Assembly: GCF_025997855.1 (NCBI RefSeq)
Contig: NZ_AP026562.1
Coordinates: forward strand, 231,001 to 295,000
Reading direction: 5' to 3'
Length of the DNA stretch: 64,000 nucleotides
Source: Deinococcus aetherius
GTDB taxonomy: Bacteria > Deinococcota > Deinococci > Deinococcales > Deinococcaceae
A program made the position numbers and the translations under genes. Positions 9,679 to 18,415 of this stretch are shown here, in pieces. The notes beneath the pieces were generated by a model. That model had not been told where the DNA came from, did not search any database, and saw only the letters and a program-made list of their open reading frames with translations. Each line of letters begins with the position of its first letter. Position 1 is the stretch's first letter.

Positions 9679-9696
9679 GGGCGCCCGGTGGCGCCC
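9679..9696 (-). promoter_or_regulatory. Hairpin in the leader of the response-regulator gene
   Basis: A perfect 7-bp inverted repeat GGGCGCC-CGGT-GGCGCCC lies 22 nt upstream of the CTG start, 5' of the ribosome site. It has no following T-run, so it is not a typical terminator. It could affect leader stability or translation from the weak start codon; this is speculative. Confidence 0.3.
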
Positions 9697-9767
9697 CTCG
9701 CGCTTCAGAATACCTTGACGTGTGAAAAAGGACACGTCCGCTGTATTCCTACCCGTGGGATGCAGAC

Positions 9768-10121
9768 TCAACGGCGCAGTCCAGCGCCTTCCTCCAGCAC
9801 GGAGAGGATCGCCTCCGTCAAGCCCCGGGCATCTGCCCGCGCCTCCTCGGCCTGGTTGAAGCGGAAGGCGTGGGCCGTCTCGTAGGATGTTTTGCGAACG
9901 CAGTATCCGAGCACTGCCCAATGCGGGGCGTCGAAAGCCTCGGGATGGAAGAGGTGGACGACCGCCTGGGACCCTTGCTCCTCGCCTCCCGCCAGCTCGA
10001 CGTGGGCCAGGCCGAACGCCGTGGCATGGTTCTGCGGCTCCTCCTGCTCGGGGAGTCCCTCGACTGGCACGAACGAGGCCCCGACGACCGGCGGAACATC
10101 ACATTCCTGGTGCCAGAGCAC
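9768..10121 (-). CDS. Conserved-looking protein of unknown function
   Basis: A 117-residue protein from a GTG start behind TTGAGG. The sequence mixes short strands (ATAFGLAHVEL; QAVVHLFHPE) with a C-terminal helix (ADARGLTEAILSVLEE), as in a small alpha/beta domain. There is no signal peptide or membrane segment. I do not recognise the family. It lies about 110 nt upstream of the response regulator on the same strand and may share its transcript. Confidence 0.55.
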   Translation of the reverse strand: MLWHQECDVPPVVGASFVPVEGLPEQEEPQNHATAFGLAHVELAGGEEQGSQAVVHLFHPEAFDAPHWAVLGYCVRKTSYETAHAFRFNQAEEARADARGLTEAILSVLEEGAGLRR

Positions 10122-10387
10122 CGTCAGTCCTCAATCCCCGGGTGCAGGGCGGTCGACTGGAGCGCCGCTCGGGCTTGGCACAGGGCGCTCCCGCGCCCGG
10201 AGGCGTTGGCGTCCTCGGGCGGCCAGGATGTCCTAAGCGGCTCTCCCCGTGGAGGGGCTGGGCGGTGGGCCGCGCTACACGTTCATCCCGTAGGCCGTCC
10301 CGCCGAACTTCATGAAGGCTAGGGGCCTTCCTGTGTTGCGCCTCACGGTGGGGCTTCCCCCGACACTGGGCCCGGTTGACGGCTGTC

Positions 10388-11410
10388 TCAGGCTCGGGGG
10401 CCGGGAGGCACCGTGGTGGCCCGCACGAGGAGGTGCGGTTGAAAGACGTGATGCGACGCCCCCAGCCGCTGGCCCTGAATCCGCCGGATCAGTTCCTCCA
10501 GGCTCTTGCGCCCGAGCTGGGCGAAATTCTGCTGGACCGTGGTGAGCGGCGGCTGGTAGAAGGCCGATTCGGGCGTGCCGTCGAAGCCGACCACCGAGAC
10601 GTCCTCCGGCACCCGCCGCCCTGCCCGCGCGAGGGCGGACATCGCGCCCAGCGCCATCTGGTCGTTCCCCGCAAAGACCGCCGTGAAGGTCAGGCCGCCC
10701 GCGAGCGCCGCTTCAAGCACGTTGAAACCGCTCTGCGCACTCCAGTCCCCGTTCAGCCGGGGAAGCTCGGGCAGGCGGTGTGCCGCGAGGGCGGCGCAGT
10801 ACCCTCGGTAGCGCAGGTCCGCGTCGCTCCACTCCACTGGACCGCCGAGGTGCAGAATCTGGCGGTGGCCCAGCTCGATCAGGTGCTCGGTGGCGATCCG
10901 CCCACCCTCGAACTGGTCCACGCTCACGCTGGGACCGTCCACCTCGGTGGTCGCGTCAATCAGGATGAACGGCACCTGCGCGCCGATCACCGGCACGACC
11001 TCGTGCGCGTCATAGGGGGTCAGCAGCACCAGGCCGTCCACCCCGAACTGCTGGAGGCGGGCGACGGCCTGCACCATCTCCGCCGCCTCGAAACGGCGTA
11101 GCGTGGTGAGCATGCTGTCGTACCCGCAGAGGCGGGCCGACTGCTCGACATGCTGGACGATCTGGGCCGGGCCGTACTGGTCGGTCGCGGAGGCGACGAT
11201 GCCGATGAGGTGCGAGCGGCGCGTCACCAACCCCTTGGCGATCAGGCTGGGCTTGTACTTCAGTTCCTCGATGGCGTGGAGCACCCGTTGGCGGGTGGCG
11301 GGTGCCACGCTGACGTGGTTGTTGATGACCCGGGAGACCGTCTGATAGGAGACGCCCGCCCGTTTGGCGACGTCGTGAATGGTGGCGTTGCGGGGGACTA
11401 CCTTCGACAT
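10388..11410 (-). CDS. LacI-family regulator, probable arabinose repressor
   Basis: A 340-residue LacI/GalR protein. The N-terminal helix-turn-helix (TIHDVAKRAGVSYQTVSRVI, residues 10-29) and hinge helix (KPSLIAKGL) are intact. The periplasmic-binding-protein-like sensor core follows (IGIVASATD; DGLVLLTPYD; FAGNDQMALG; VSVVGFDGTPES). It sits at the end of the importer operon, but a strong hairpin separates it from the last permease gene, so it probably has its own promoter. The TGTGAACGATCACA palindromes at 14928 and 16633 are of LacI-operator type and flank exactly the genes expected in its regulon. That link is inferred; the effector is probably arabinose or an arabino-oligosaccharide. Confidence 0.88.
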   Translation of the reverse strand: MSKVVPRNATIHDVAKRAGVSYQTVSRVINNHVSVAPATRQRVLHAIEELKYKPSLIAKGLVTRRSHLIGIVASATDQYGPAQIVQHVEQSARLCGYDSMLTTLRRFEAAEMVQAVARLQQFGVDGLVLLTPYDAHEVVPVIGAQVPFILIDATTEVDGPSVSVDQFEGGRIATEHLIELGHRQILHLGGPVEWSDADLRYRGYCAALAAHRLPELPRLNGDWSAQSGFNVLEAALAGGLTFTAVFAGNDQMALGAMSALARAGRRVPEDVSVVGFDGTPESAFYQPPLTTVQQNFAQLGRKSLEELIRRIQGQRLGASHHVFQPHLLVRATTVPPGPRA

Positions 11411-11585
11411 GCTCGTCCTCTCACGCTGCTTCGGGGCGTCCAGCGGGGGTGGAGGGTGGGGTGGGGGGAGTTCAGGGGGGCTCTGTCACGGCGCATGTGG
11501 GGGTGTCACGGTCCGGGTTCGGGCGACCCGTCATCCTACCTGCGGCGGAGGGCCCGGGCGCCGTGCCTCAACTCCCGTTCAAGGA

Positions 11586-11623
11586 GGGGGGCAGAACGCG
11601 GTCACCCGGTCGTTCTGCCCCCC
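11586..11623 (-). terminator. Strong hairpin after the importer operon
   Basis: A perfect 13-bp stem, GGGGGGCAGAACG (11586-11598) and CGTTCTGCCCCCC (11611-11623), with a 12-nt loop. It begins 26 nt past the stop of the last permease gene. It has no long T-run on the minus strand, but its position and stability fit termination of the importer operon ahead of the LacI gene. Confidence 0.65.
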
Positions 11624-11648
11624 CTGCACCCCCCGGGTTACTCCCGGG

Positions 11649-12518
11649 TTACTTCAGTCCGGCGGTCGCCATGACTCCCTCGGTTACCCGGCGCTGGAAG
11701 ATCAGGTAGGCGATCACGGTGGGCAGGGCCGCTGTGACGGCCGTCGCCATCGTCTTGGCGTAGGCCACCCCGTAGGCCGACTGCACCTGGGTGATGCCGA
11801 CCGGGATGGTGAGTTTAGGCGGGTCGTTCAGCACGATGAAGGGCCACAGGAAGTTGTTCCAGGCCGCGATAAAGGTCACGATGGCGAGCGCCACGGTAAT
11901 GCTCCAGTTCAACGGCAGGAAGATGCTGAACAGCACCCGCCACTCGCCCGCCCCGTCGATGCGCGCGGCGTCGCCGAGTTCGTGGGGAATCTGGTCGAAG
12001 AACTGCTTGTAGATCACCACCGCGAGGGGGGCGGCGAGCTGCGGCAGGATCAGCCCAGCGAAGTTGTTTACTAGCCCCATCTTGTTGATCAGGATGAACA
12101 GCGGAATCAGGCTCGCCTGGAAGGGAATCATGAACCCCACCAGCACCAGCACGTACAGCCACTTCCTCCCCCGGAAGTCGATCTGCGAGAGGGCGTAGGC
12201 GCACAGCAGCGAGAGCAGCAGCACGAGCACCGTGATCGCCAGCGAGGTCAGGATGGAGTTGGCGTACCAGCGCACCAGCGGGCTGTTCTGGAGGATATAG
12301 GTGTAGCTGCTGAAATCGAAGGGCTTCGGCCAGAAGGTCGGCGGGTTGGCGATGGTGTCGTTGTCGGCTTTCAGAGACGTGATGGCCGCCCAGTACAGCG
12401 GGAAGACCCACAGCGCGGCCAGCAGGACGGTGAGCGCGGTCACGACCCCGCCCCACAGCCGGGCCAGCCGGACGGAGGACGAGGCGGTGCGCGCGGCGCG
12501 TGGAACGGTGGTCGTCAT
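11649..12518 (-). CDS. ABC sugar importer permease, MalG/AraQ type
   Basis: A 289-residue inner-membrane protein with six hydrophobic segments, the usual number and length for a carbohydrate-uptake family 1 permease. The EAA loop that docks the ATPase is clear (ELGDAARIDGAGEWRVLFSI, about residue 195). The N-terminal FPLYWAAITSLKAD motif is typical of the MalG-like partner. It overlaps the upstream permease by 4 nt. No ATPase gene is present in this operon, as is common for sugar importers that share a general MsmK/MalK-type ATPase encoded elsewhere. Confidence 0.93.
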   Translation of the reverse strand: MTTTVPRAARTASSSVRLARLWGGVVTALTVLLAALWVFPLYWAAITSLKADNDTIANPPTFWPKPFDFSSYTYILQNSPLVRWYANSILTSLAITVLVLLLSLLCAYALSQIDFRGRKWLYVLVLVGFMIPFQASLIPLFILINKMGLVNNFAGLILPQLAAPLAVVIYKQFFDQIPHELGDAARIDGAGEWRVLFSIFLPLNWSITVALAIVTFIAAWNNFLWPFIVLNDPPKLTIPVGITQVQSAYGVAYAKTMATAVTAALPTVIAYLIFQRRVTEGVMATAGLK

Positions 12519-13423
12519 GCGCGTTCTCCCCGGCCCAGCACCCTCGACTGGAGCAGCGAGGCGGCCAGGATGACCACCATCAGCACCACGCCGATGGTCG
12601 AGGCGTAGCCGCCGTGCTGCTGCTGGAAGCCCTCGCGGTAGGAGTACAGGAGCAGCACGAGCGTCTTGTCGAAGGGGCCGCCCGCCGTGAGCAGGTAGAC
12701 CTGATCGAAGATCTTGAACTGGGCGATGAGTTGCAGCAGCAGCACGAGGCTGGTCACCGGCCAGAGGTTGGGCCAGGTGATCGAGCGGAACAGCCGGAAG
12801 CCCGACGCCCCGTCGAGCGCGGCGGCCTCGTAGATCTCCGGGGGGATGTTCTGAAGCCCGGCGATGAACAGCAGGATGTTGAAGCCCACCGTCCACCAGA
12901 TCGTCACGAACGCGACGGCGGGCATGGCCCACACCGGGTCCTGGAACCACGCGACGGTGCTGTGGGTCATGGTGTTCACGATCCCGAAGTTCGAGTCCAG
13001 CACCCAGTTCCAGATGTTGGTGACCACGCTGACCGGCAGAACGTAGGGCAGGAAGAAGCAGGCGAGCACCAGCCCCTTGAGCCGGTTCAATCTCGTCACC
13101 AGCAGGGCCAGCCCCAAACCGACGAGCGTGTTGGGCACGACCGTCAGCAGGATGAAGTACAGCGTGTTCAGGAGCGCCGTCCAGAAGGTGGGCTCGCGCA
13201 ACAGCCGCGCGTAGTTGCTCAGCCCCACGTACTCCCCCTGCCCGGTGAGGTCGGCGTTGGTGAGGCTCAGTTGCAACACCCGCAGGGAGGGGTAGATCAG
13301 GAACACCAGGTAGAGCAGGACGAACGGCGCGACCATCAGGAGGGCCGTGACGCCCCGCCTGCGGAGCTGGACCTGCTTTTCCTGGCTAGCCAGACGCCCC
13401 GGTTTGGAAACGGTTTCGAGCAT
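12515..13423 (-). CDS. ABC sugar importer permease, MalF/AraP type
   Basis: A 302-residue permease with a short cytoplasmic N-terminus and six membrane segments. The EAA loop reads IYEAAALDGASGFRLFRSITWP. The ATG at 13423 is chosen over upstream in-frame codons because the membrane domain then begins at a normal distance and AAAGGAG lies upstream, although its spacing (11 nt) is long. It pairs with the downstream permease. The substrate is probably arabinose or arabino-oligosaccharides, from context. Confidence 0.9.
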   Translation of the reverse strand: MLETVSKPGRLASQEKQVQLRRRGVTALLMVAPFVLLYLVFLIYPSLRVLQLSLTNADLTGQGEYVGLSNYARLLREPTFWTALLNTLYFILLTVVPNTLVGLGLALLVTRLNRLKGLVLACFFLPYVLPVSVVTNIWNWVLDSNFGIVNTMTHSTVAWFQDPVWAMPAVAFVTIWWTVGFNILLFIAGLQNIPPEIYEAAALDGASGFRLFRSITWPNLWPVTSLVLLLQLIAQFKIFDQVYLLTAGGPFDKTLVLLLYSYREGFQQQHGGYASTIGVVLMVVILAASLLQSRVLGRGERA

Positions 13424-13462
13424 GACGCCGGGTTCTCCTTTCCCGTGGGGCTGGGAAACGCA

Positions 13463-13493
13463 AAGGGGGAAGGCCACGGCCGCCTTCCCCCTT
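13463..13493 (-). terminator. Intra-operon hairpin between binding protein and permease genes
   Basis: A perfect 11-bp stem, AAGGGGGAAGG (13463-13473) and CCTTCCCCCTT (13483-13493), starts a few nt past the stop of the substrate-binding gene and ahead of the first permease. Such hairpins commonly cause partial termination or 3'-end protection, so that the binding protein is made in excess over the permeases. Confidence 0.65.
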
Positions 13494-13499
13494 CCCCCC

Positions 13500-14803
13500 T
13501 TACTTGTTGAAGTTCTGGAGGGCCGTTTTGAACTTACTCATGGCCTGGTCAACGCTGATCTGCCCCAGCAGCACGGGCGTGAAGTTGTTGCCGACCGCGT
13601 CGTACACCGGGCCGCCCACACCGAAGATGGGCAGGGTGGGCTCCAGGGTCGCGTCCCTGGCCGAGGTCGCGCTGTACTGCACGTTGGGCTGGAGGGCCTT
13701 GAAGGCCGCGCTGCTTTGGGTGGGCAGGTAAGCGGGGATGTGACCGCCACCTGCCCAGGTCAGGCCGCCCTGCTTCTGCACGTACCCGACAAAGGTCATC
13801 ACGGCCTTGAGTTTCTCCGGGCTGAGCTGGCCCTTGGCGTTGGCGGGGATCGCCAGCATGTGCGAGTCAGCCCAGGTCTTCTGGTTGGCGTACAGCTTGG
13901 GGAAGCTCACCACGCCGTAGTCGAACTTGAGGGTGCCCTTGGCCTTGGCGTCCACCAGGGTGGGCACCTCCCAGTTGCCATTCGCCATGATCGCGGTGCG
14001 TCCGGAGGTGAACAGGGCCACGTTCGCCGGTACTGGGTGTTCTTGGGGATCAGGCCCTCCTTGGCCCAGTCCGCCATGACCTGAAGGGCCACCTTGCCCT
14101 TGGTGTCGAGGTCCGTCAGGTCGAGCTTGCCGTTCCGCACCAGCGTCCCGCCCTGTTGCAGGAACAGGGTGTACCACAGCCGCCAGACGTTGGCGGGGTC
14201 TTGGTTGGTGCTCAGGCCCAGGGGTGTCACGCCGGTTTTGGCCTTGATCTGGCGCAGCATGGCCGTCATGCCCGCGACGCTGTTCACGCCCGTGAGCTGA
14301 CCATTGGCGCCCAGCACACCCGCCTTCTTCAGCAGGTCCTTGTTGAGGTACAGCACGAAGGTGTGCGTGTCGAGCGGGACCGCGTACCAGCCCGCCTGCC
14401 CGGACTGCACCTTGGCGTCCCCGGTCATGGTGTTCACCAGGTTCGCCTGGAAGTCGGCGGGCTTCAGGCCTCCCTGAGCCAGCTCAGCCGCCGTGAGGGG
14501 ACGCAGGTCCTTGCCTTGCAGGCCCGCAGGCAGGTGCGACAGGTGATAGGTCATCACGTCGGGCACCTGGCCGGAGACTACACCGGTATGCACCTTGGTG
14601 TAGAAGGGATTCCCCCACGTCTGCGTCGTGCGCTGCACCACGATGTCCTTCTGCGAGCTGTTGAAGGTGTCCACGATCTGCTTCATGCGGGCGCCGTCGC
14701 CGCCCCCGAAGAAGTCCCAGAACACGATCTTGGTCTGCGCGTGGGCGGCGCTGGCGAGAGCAGCGGACACCGTGAGGCCGAGGGTGATCATCCTGTGACG
14801 CAT
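13500..14803 (-). pseudogene. ABC sugar-binding protein with a 1-nt frameshift
   Basis: The signal peptide (1-22) and the first two-thirds of a family-1 sugar-binding protein (KIVFWDFFGGGDGARMKQIV; DVMTYHLSHLP; WYAVPLDTHTFVLYLNKD) read in one frame up to IPKNTQY near 14031. The rest (ANVALFTSGRTAIMANGNWE, ending FKTALQNFNK) reads in another frame to 13500. Adding one C in the CCGG at 14029-14031 restores a continuous protein of about 434 residues. All else is intact: start, signal, and C-terminus of normal length. This is either a very recent mutation or a sequence error. It is the only binding-protein gene in the operon. Confidence 0.9.
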
Positions 14804-14927
14804 ACATTCCTCCAGGGGGAGCGACGTGCGAGGGGCCGGGCGCGGAGCGCGGGAAGCGGCGAACGCAGCCGGAGAACCGGCAGGGGCAGAGCGCGAGGCG
14901 AACCGTCAGGCCGATCTGGGTTGTTGA

Positions 14928-14969
14928 TGTGAACGATCACAGCTTAAACATCCTGTGAAGTTCTGTCAA
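14928..14969 (-). promoter_or_regulatory. Promoter and LacI-type operator of the arabinose importer operon
   Basis: On the minus strand a -35 TTGACA (14964-14969) is followed after 17 nt by a -10 TAAGCT (14941-14946). The 14-bp palindrome TGTGAWCGNTCACA-type site (TGTGAACGATCACA, 14928-14941) follows directly, overlapping the start of transcription. The leader to the binding-protein ATG is about 130 nt. The identical site recurs at 16633. Confidence 0.8.
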
Positions 14970-14984
14970 GCCATCGGGGACCCT

Positions 14985-16520
14985 TCAGCCCCGCGTGTGC
15001 TGAGTCAGCAGGGCGGTGAAGGATAGGGGCGGCAATTCCAGCGTGACGGCGCGGCCCTCCATGTGGGGAGGGGTGAACTCGTAGGGCACCACGTTGTCCG
15101 GCTGCTCGAAGGAGTTGCCCGCGAAGGGGTCCTCGCCGTGCATCTGCCAGGCGCGCGTCACGCTCTGCGGCGCCTCGTCCTCCCAGCAGAGGTGCAGGGT
15201 CAGCGGCTGGGTTTGCGAGCGGTTTACCAAGAACACCCCGCCCTTACCGGTAGCCGGATCGAAGCTGGCGGAGGCGTCGAGCTGGGGGACGTCGCCGTAG
15301 CGCTTGGTTGCCCGCAGCGGCGCCTTGACCAGCGCGTCCAGCGCGTACCCGCTCGCGTGGTTGCTGAAGATCGTCAGCGGGTAGAAGATGGTCTGCTTGA
15401 ACATCCCGTCCTTGCGGGTCATGATCGGCGCGATCACGTTCACGATCTGCGCGATGCAGGCTATCTTCACGATGTCGGCCTTGCGCAGGAAGGTGTTCAG
15501 CCAGGTCGCCACCACGAGGGCGTCCTCCAGGTTGTACTCCTCCTCCAGGATGTGCGGGGCCTCGCTCCACTCGCCGTCCCCGCCCTTGGCGCGGTACCAG
15601 ACGTTCCACTCGTCCCAGCAGAGGTGGACATTCTTTTTGGAACGCTTCTTCGCCTTCGCCACGCGAATGGCGGCGCCGAGCGTGTCGGCGTGTTCCTCAA
15701 AGTGGAGGCTGCTCGCCAGGTAGGAGTCGGTGTCCACCGGCAATCTCTCGGTGTTCGAGATGGTCGGGTAGGGGTTGGCCGCGTAGTGGTGCATCGAGAA
15801 GTAGTCGATGTGGTCGTAGGCATGGCCCAGCACCGTCATGTCCCAGTCGGGGTAGCCGGGCATGGCGGTCGCGGACGAGCCACAGGCGATGGTCTGGATC
15901 GTGGGGTCCATCCAGCGCATCAACTTGGCAGCCTGCACGGCCTTCTCGGCATAGGTCGCCGCGTCCATCTGGCCGATCTGCCAGGGACCGTCCATCTCGT
16001 TGCCCAGGCACCAGTACTTCACGCCGTAGGGCTCGGGGTGGCCGTTTTTGGCGCGCAGATCGCTGTAGAGCGTGCCGGTGGGCAGGTTCAGGTACTCGAC
16101 GAGGTCGGCGGCCTCCTGAATCGTGCCCGTGCCCAGGTTGACCGCCCACATAGGCTCGGTGCCAATCTCCCGGGCGAACTCCATGAACTCGTGCGGGCCG
16201 AACTGGTTGGTCTCAATGGAGCGCCAGGCCAGGGCGCGGCGGCGGGGGCGCTGTTCCTTCGGCCCGATGCCGTCCGTCCAGCGGTAGCCCGACACGAAGT
16301 TCCCGCCCGGGTAACGCATGATGCGGTAATTGGTCTCCCTCAGCGCAGCCACCACATCTTGCCGGATGCCGTTCTCATCGGCCAGGGGTGAGCCAGGGTC
16401 GTAGATGCCCTCGTAGATGCAGCGGCCCATGTGCTCGGCAAAGCCCCCGAAGATCAGCGGGGAGATTTCGGCGATGGTGCGCTGGGTATTGAGGGAGACG
16501 GTCGCACGGTTCTGGTCCAC
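14985..16520 (-). CDS. abfA: Alpha-L-arabinofuranosidase, GH51
   Basis: A 511-residue cytoplasmic enzyme from GTG 16520 (AAAGGA upstream). The longer frame 5' of this is a high-GC artefact that would overlap the promoter. GH51 features: the (beta/alpha)8 barrel start GGFAEHMGRCIYEGIYDP, the acid/base E175 in the WCLGNE motif, the nucleophile E304 in CWDEWNVWY, and a C-terminal beta-sandwich ending LPPLSFTALLT. The length matches intracellular bacterial enzymes. It removes terminal alpha-L-arabinofuranose from arabino-oligosaccharides. It is divergent from araB and shares the operator at 16633. Confidence 0.95.
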   Translation of the reverse strand: MDQNRATVSLNTQRTIAEISPLIFGGFAEHMGRCIYEGIYDPGSPLADENGIRQDVVAALRETNYRIMRYPGGNFVSGYRWTDGIGPKEQRPRRRALAWRSIETNQFGPHEFMEFAREIGTEPMWAVNLGTGTIQEAADLVEYLNLPTGTLYSDLRAKNGHPEPYGVKYWCLGNEMDGPWQIGQMDAATYAEKAVQAAKLMRWMDPTIQTIACGSSATAMPGYPDWDMTVLGHAYDHIDYFSMHHYAANPYPTISNTERLPVDTDSYLASSLHFEEHADTLGAAIRVAKAKKRSKKNVHLCWDEWNVWYRAKGGDGEWSEAPHILEEEYNLEDALVVATWLNTFLRKADIVKIACIAQIVNVIAPIMTRKDGMFKQTIFYPLTIFSNHASGYALDALVKAPLRATKRYGDVPQLDASASFDPATGKGGVFLVNRSQTQPLTLHLCWEDEAPQSVTRAWQMHGEDPFAGNSFEQPDNVVPYEFTPPHMEGRAVTLELPPLSFTALLTQHTRG

Positions 16521-16604
16521 GGGGCGTCCTTTCGGGCGGGGGAAGGCGTGAACTCCGCGAGGTCGCACGGGAGCGTGCGGCGGAACCCTCCGCCGGGGCG
16601 AGCG

Positions 16605-16651
16605 TTGACAGGCTGACCCCCCCAGCATACGATGTGATCGTTCACAGTCAA
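16605..16651. promoter_or_regulatory. Divergent abfA/araB promoters around one shared operator
   Basis: Plus strand: -35 TTGACA (16605-16610), 17 nt, -10 TACGAT (16628-16633), driving araB. Minus strand: -35 TTGACT (16646-16651), 16 nt, -10 TATGCT (16624-16629), driving abfA. The operator TGTGATCGTTCACA (16633-16646) is the exact reverse complement of the site at 14928. It fills the spacer of the abfA promoter and covers the araB start region. A single bound repressor would block both directions. Confidence 0.85.
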
Positions 16652-16768
16652 GCCCGCCCCCACTTCCTGCCTCGCCACCTCCTCCCCGGCGTCCCCGAGG
16701 TGGTGCCCCCGCCCGGACGCCACGGAGGCATCCCTTGTCATCTGTTTTTCCCCTCCCGGAGGCCCGAC

Positions 16769-18415
16769 ATGGCTGAGCGTTATGCGGTCGGCGTCGATTT
16801 CGGCAGCGAGTCGGGCCGCGCCGTGATCGTCCGCGTCTCCGACGGCGCAGTGCTGGGCGAAGGCGTGACGCCCTACGCCCACGTCGTGATGGACCGCACC
16901 CTGCCCACCGAAGAGAAACTGGGCAAGGAATGGGCCCTGCAACACCCCCAGGACTACCTGGACGTGTTCCAGCAGGCCGTGCCCGCCGCGCTGAAGGCGT
17001 CCGGCGTCTTCCCAGACGACGTAATCGGCATCGGCATCGACTTCACCGCCTGTACGATGATGCCGACCACGGCGGACGGCACACCGCTATGCTTCCTCCC
17101 CGAGTACGCGCGCCGCCCGCACGCCTGGGTGAAGCTCTGGAAGCACCACGCCTCACAGCCCCAGGCCGACCGCATCAACGCGCTGGCCGAGGGGCGCGGC
17201 GAGTTCTGGCTGCCCCGCTACGGCGGCAAGCAGTCCTCGGAGTGGTTCTTCGCCAAGGCGCTCCAGATTCTGGAGGAGGACCCGGAGATGTACGGGGCCA
17301 GTGAACGGCTGATTGAGGCCGCCGACTGGGTGGTGTGGCAACTGACGGGCGTGGAGACGCGCAACGCCTGCACGGCGGGGTACAAGGCGATCCACCAGGA
17401 CGGGCACTTCCCGGACCAGGGCTACTTCGCGGAACTGCACCCGGACTTCGCGGATGTGGTTCAGACGCGGATGAAGGAGGACCTGGCACCCCTCGGAGGC
17501 AAGGCCGGGGAACTTACTCCGCGGGCCGCCGGGTGGACGGGCCTGAAGCCCGGGACCGCCATCGCCGTCGCCAACGTGGACGCGCACGTCACCCTGCCCG
17601 CCGCCGGAGTCACGGAGCCGGGGCGGCTGGTGGCGATTATGGGCACCTCGACCTGCCATGTCCTCCTCGGGGACACCTTGCGCGAGGTGCCGGGCATGTG
17701 CGGGGTCGTGCCGGGCGGGGTCGTGCCGGGCCTGTACGGCTACGAGGCGGGGCAGAGCGGCGTAGGTGACATCTTCGCCTGGTTTGTGAAGAACGGCGTG
17801 CCGCCCGAGTACCACGAGCAGGCGAAACGGGAGGGGATTAACCTCCACGCTCTGCTGGAGCGGGAAGCGTCCACTCAAGCGCCCGGCGAACACGGCCTGG
17901 TGGCGCTCGACTGGATCAACGGCAACCGCAGCGTGCTGGTAGACGCGAACCTCAGTGGCATGATTCTGGGGCTGACGCTGGGCACCCGCGCGCCCGACAT
18001 CTACCGCGCCCTGATCGAGGCGACGGCTTACGGGACCCGTGTGATCGTCGAGAACTTCGAGGGGAGCGGTGTGCCCGTGAACGAAATCGTCATCTCCGGC
18101 GGCCTCAAGCGCAACCGGATGCTCATGCAGATTTACGCGGACGTGACAGGCCGCCCGCTGAGCGTTCTCGACGTGGAGCAGGGTCCGGCGGTGGGAAGCG
18201 CGATGCACGCGGCGGTGGCAGCGGGCGAGTACCCAGACATCTTTGCCGCGGCGAAGTGCATGGGCAAGGTGCGGCGGGAGGCCTTTGTGCCGGACGCGAA
18301 AAACCAGCGCACCTACGACAGGCTCTACGGTGAATACGTCAGCCTGCATGACTACTTCGGACGCGGCGCGAACGAGGTCATGCACCGCCTGAAAGCGATG
18401 AGGAGGGCGGACTGA
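16769..18415 (+). CDS. araB: Ribulokinase AraB
   Basis: A 548-residue FGGY-family kinase. The N-terminal phosphate loop reads GVDFGSESGRAVIV and the second FGGY block includes EIVISGGLKRNRMLMQIYAD with the ATP-binding GG. The ribulokinase-specific region FTACTMMPTTADGTPL is present, distinguishing it from xylulo- and glycerol kinases. It phosphorylates L-ribulose to L-ribulose 5-phosphate. GGAGG precedes the ATG by 7 nt. It is the first gene of araB-araD-araA, and its stop overlaps the araD start by one base (TGATG). Confidence 0.96.
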   Translation: MAERYAVGVDFGSESGRAVIVRVSDGAVLGEGVTPYAHVVMDRTLPTEEKLGKEWALQHPQDYLDVFQQAVPAALKASGVFPDDVIGIGIDFTACTMMPTTADGTPLCFLPEYARRPHAWVKLWKHHASQPQADRINALAEGRGEFWLPRYGGKQSSEWFFAKALQILEEDPEMYGASERLIEAADWVVWQLTGVETRNACTAGYKAIHQDGHFPDQGYFAELHPDFADVVQTRMKEDLAPLGGKAGELTPRAAGWTGLKPGTAIAVANVDAHVTLPAAGVTEPGRLVAIMGTSTCHVLLGDTLREVPGMCGVVPGGVVPGLYGYEAGQSGVGDIFAWFVKNGVPPEYHEQAKREGINLHALLEREASTQAPGEHGLVALDWINGNRSVLVDANLSGMILGLTLGTRAPDIYRALIEATAYGTRVIVENFEGSGVPVNEIVISGGLKRNRMLMQIYADVTGRPLSVLDVEQGPAVGSAMHAAVAAGEYPDIFAAAKCMGKVRREAFVPDAKNQRTYDRLYGEYVSLHDYFGRGANEVMHRLKAMRRAD

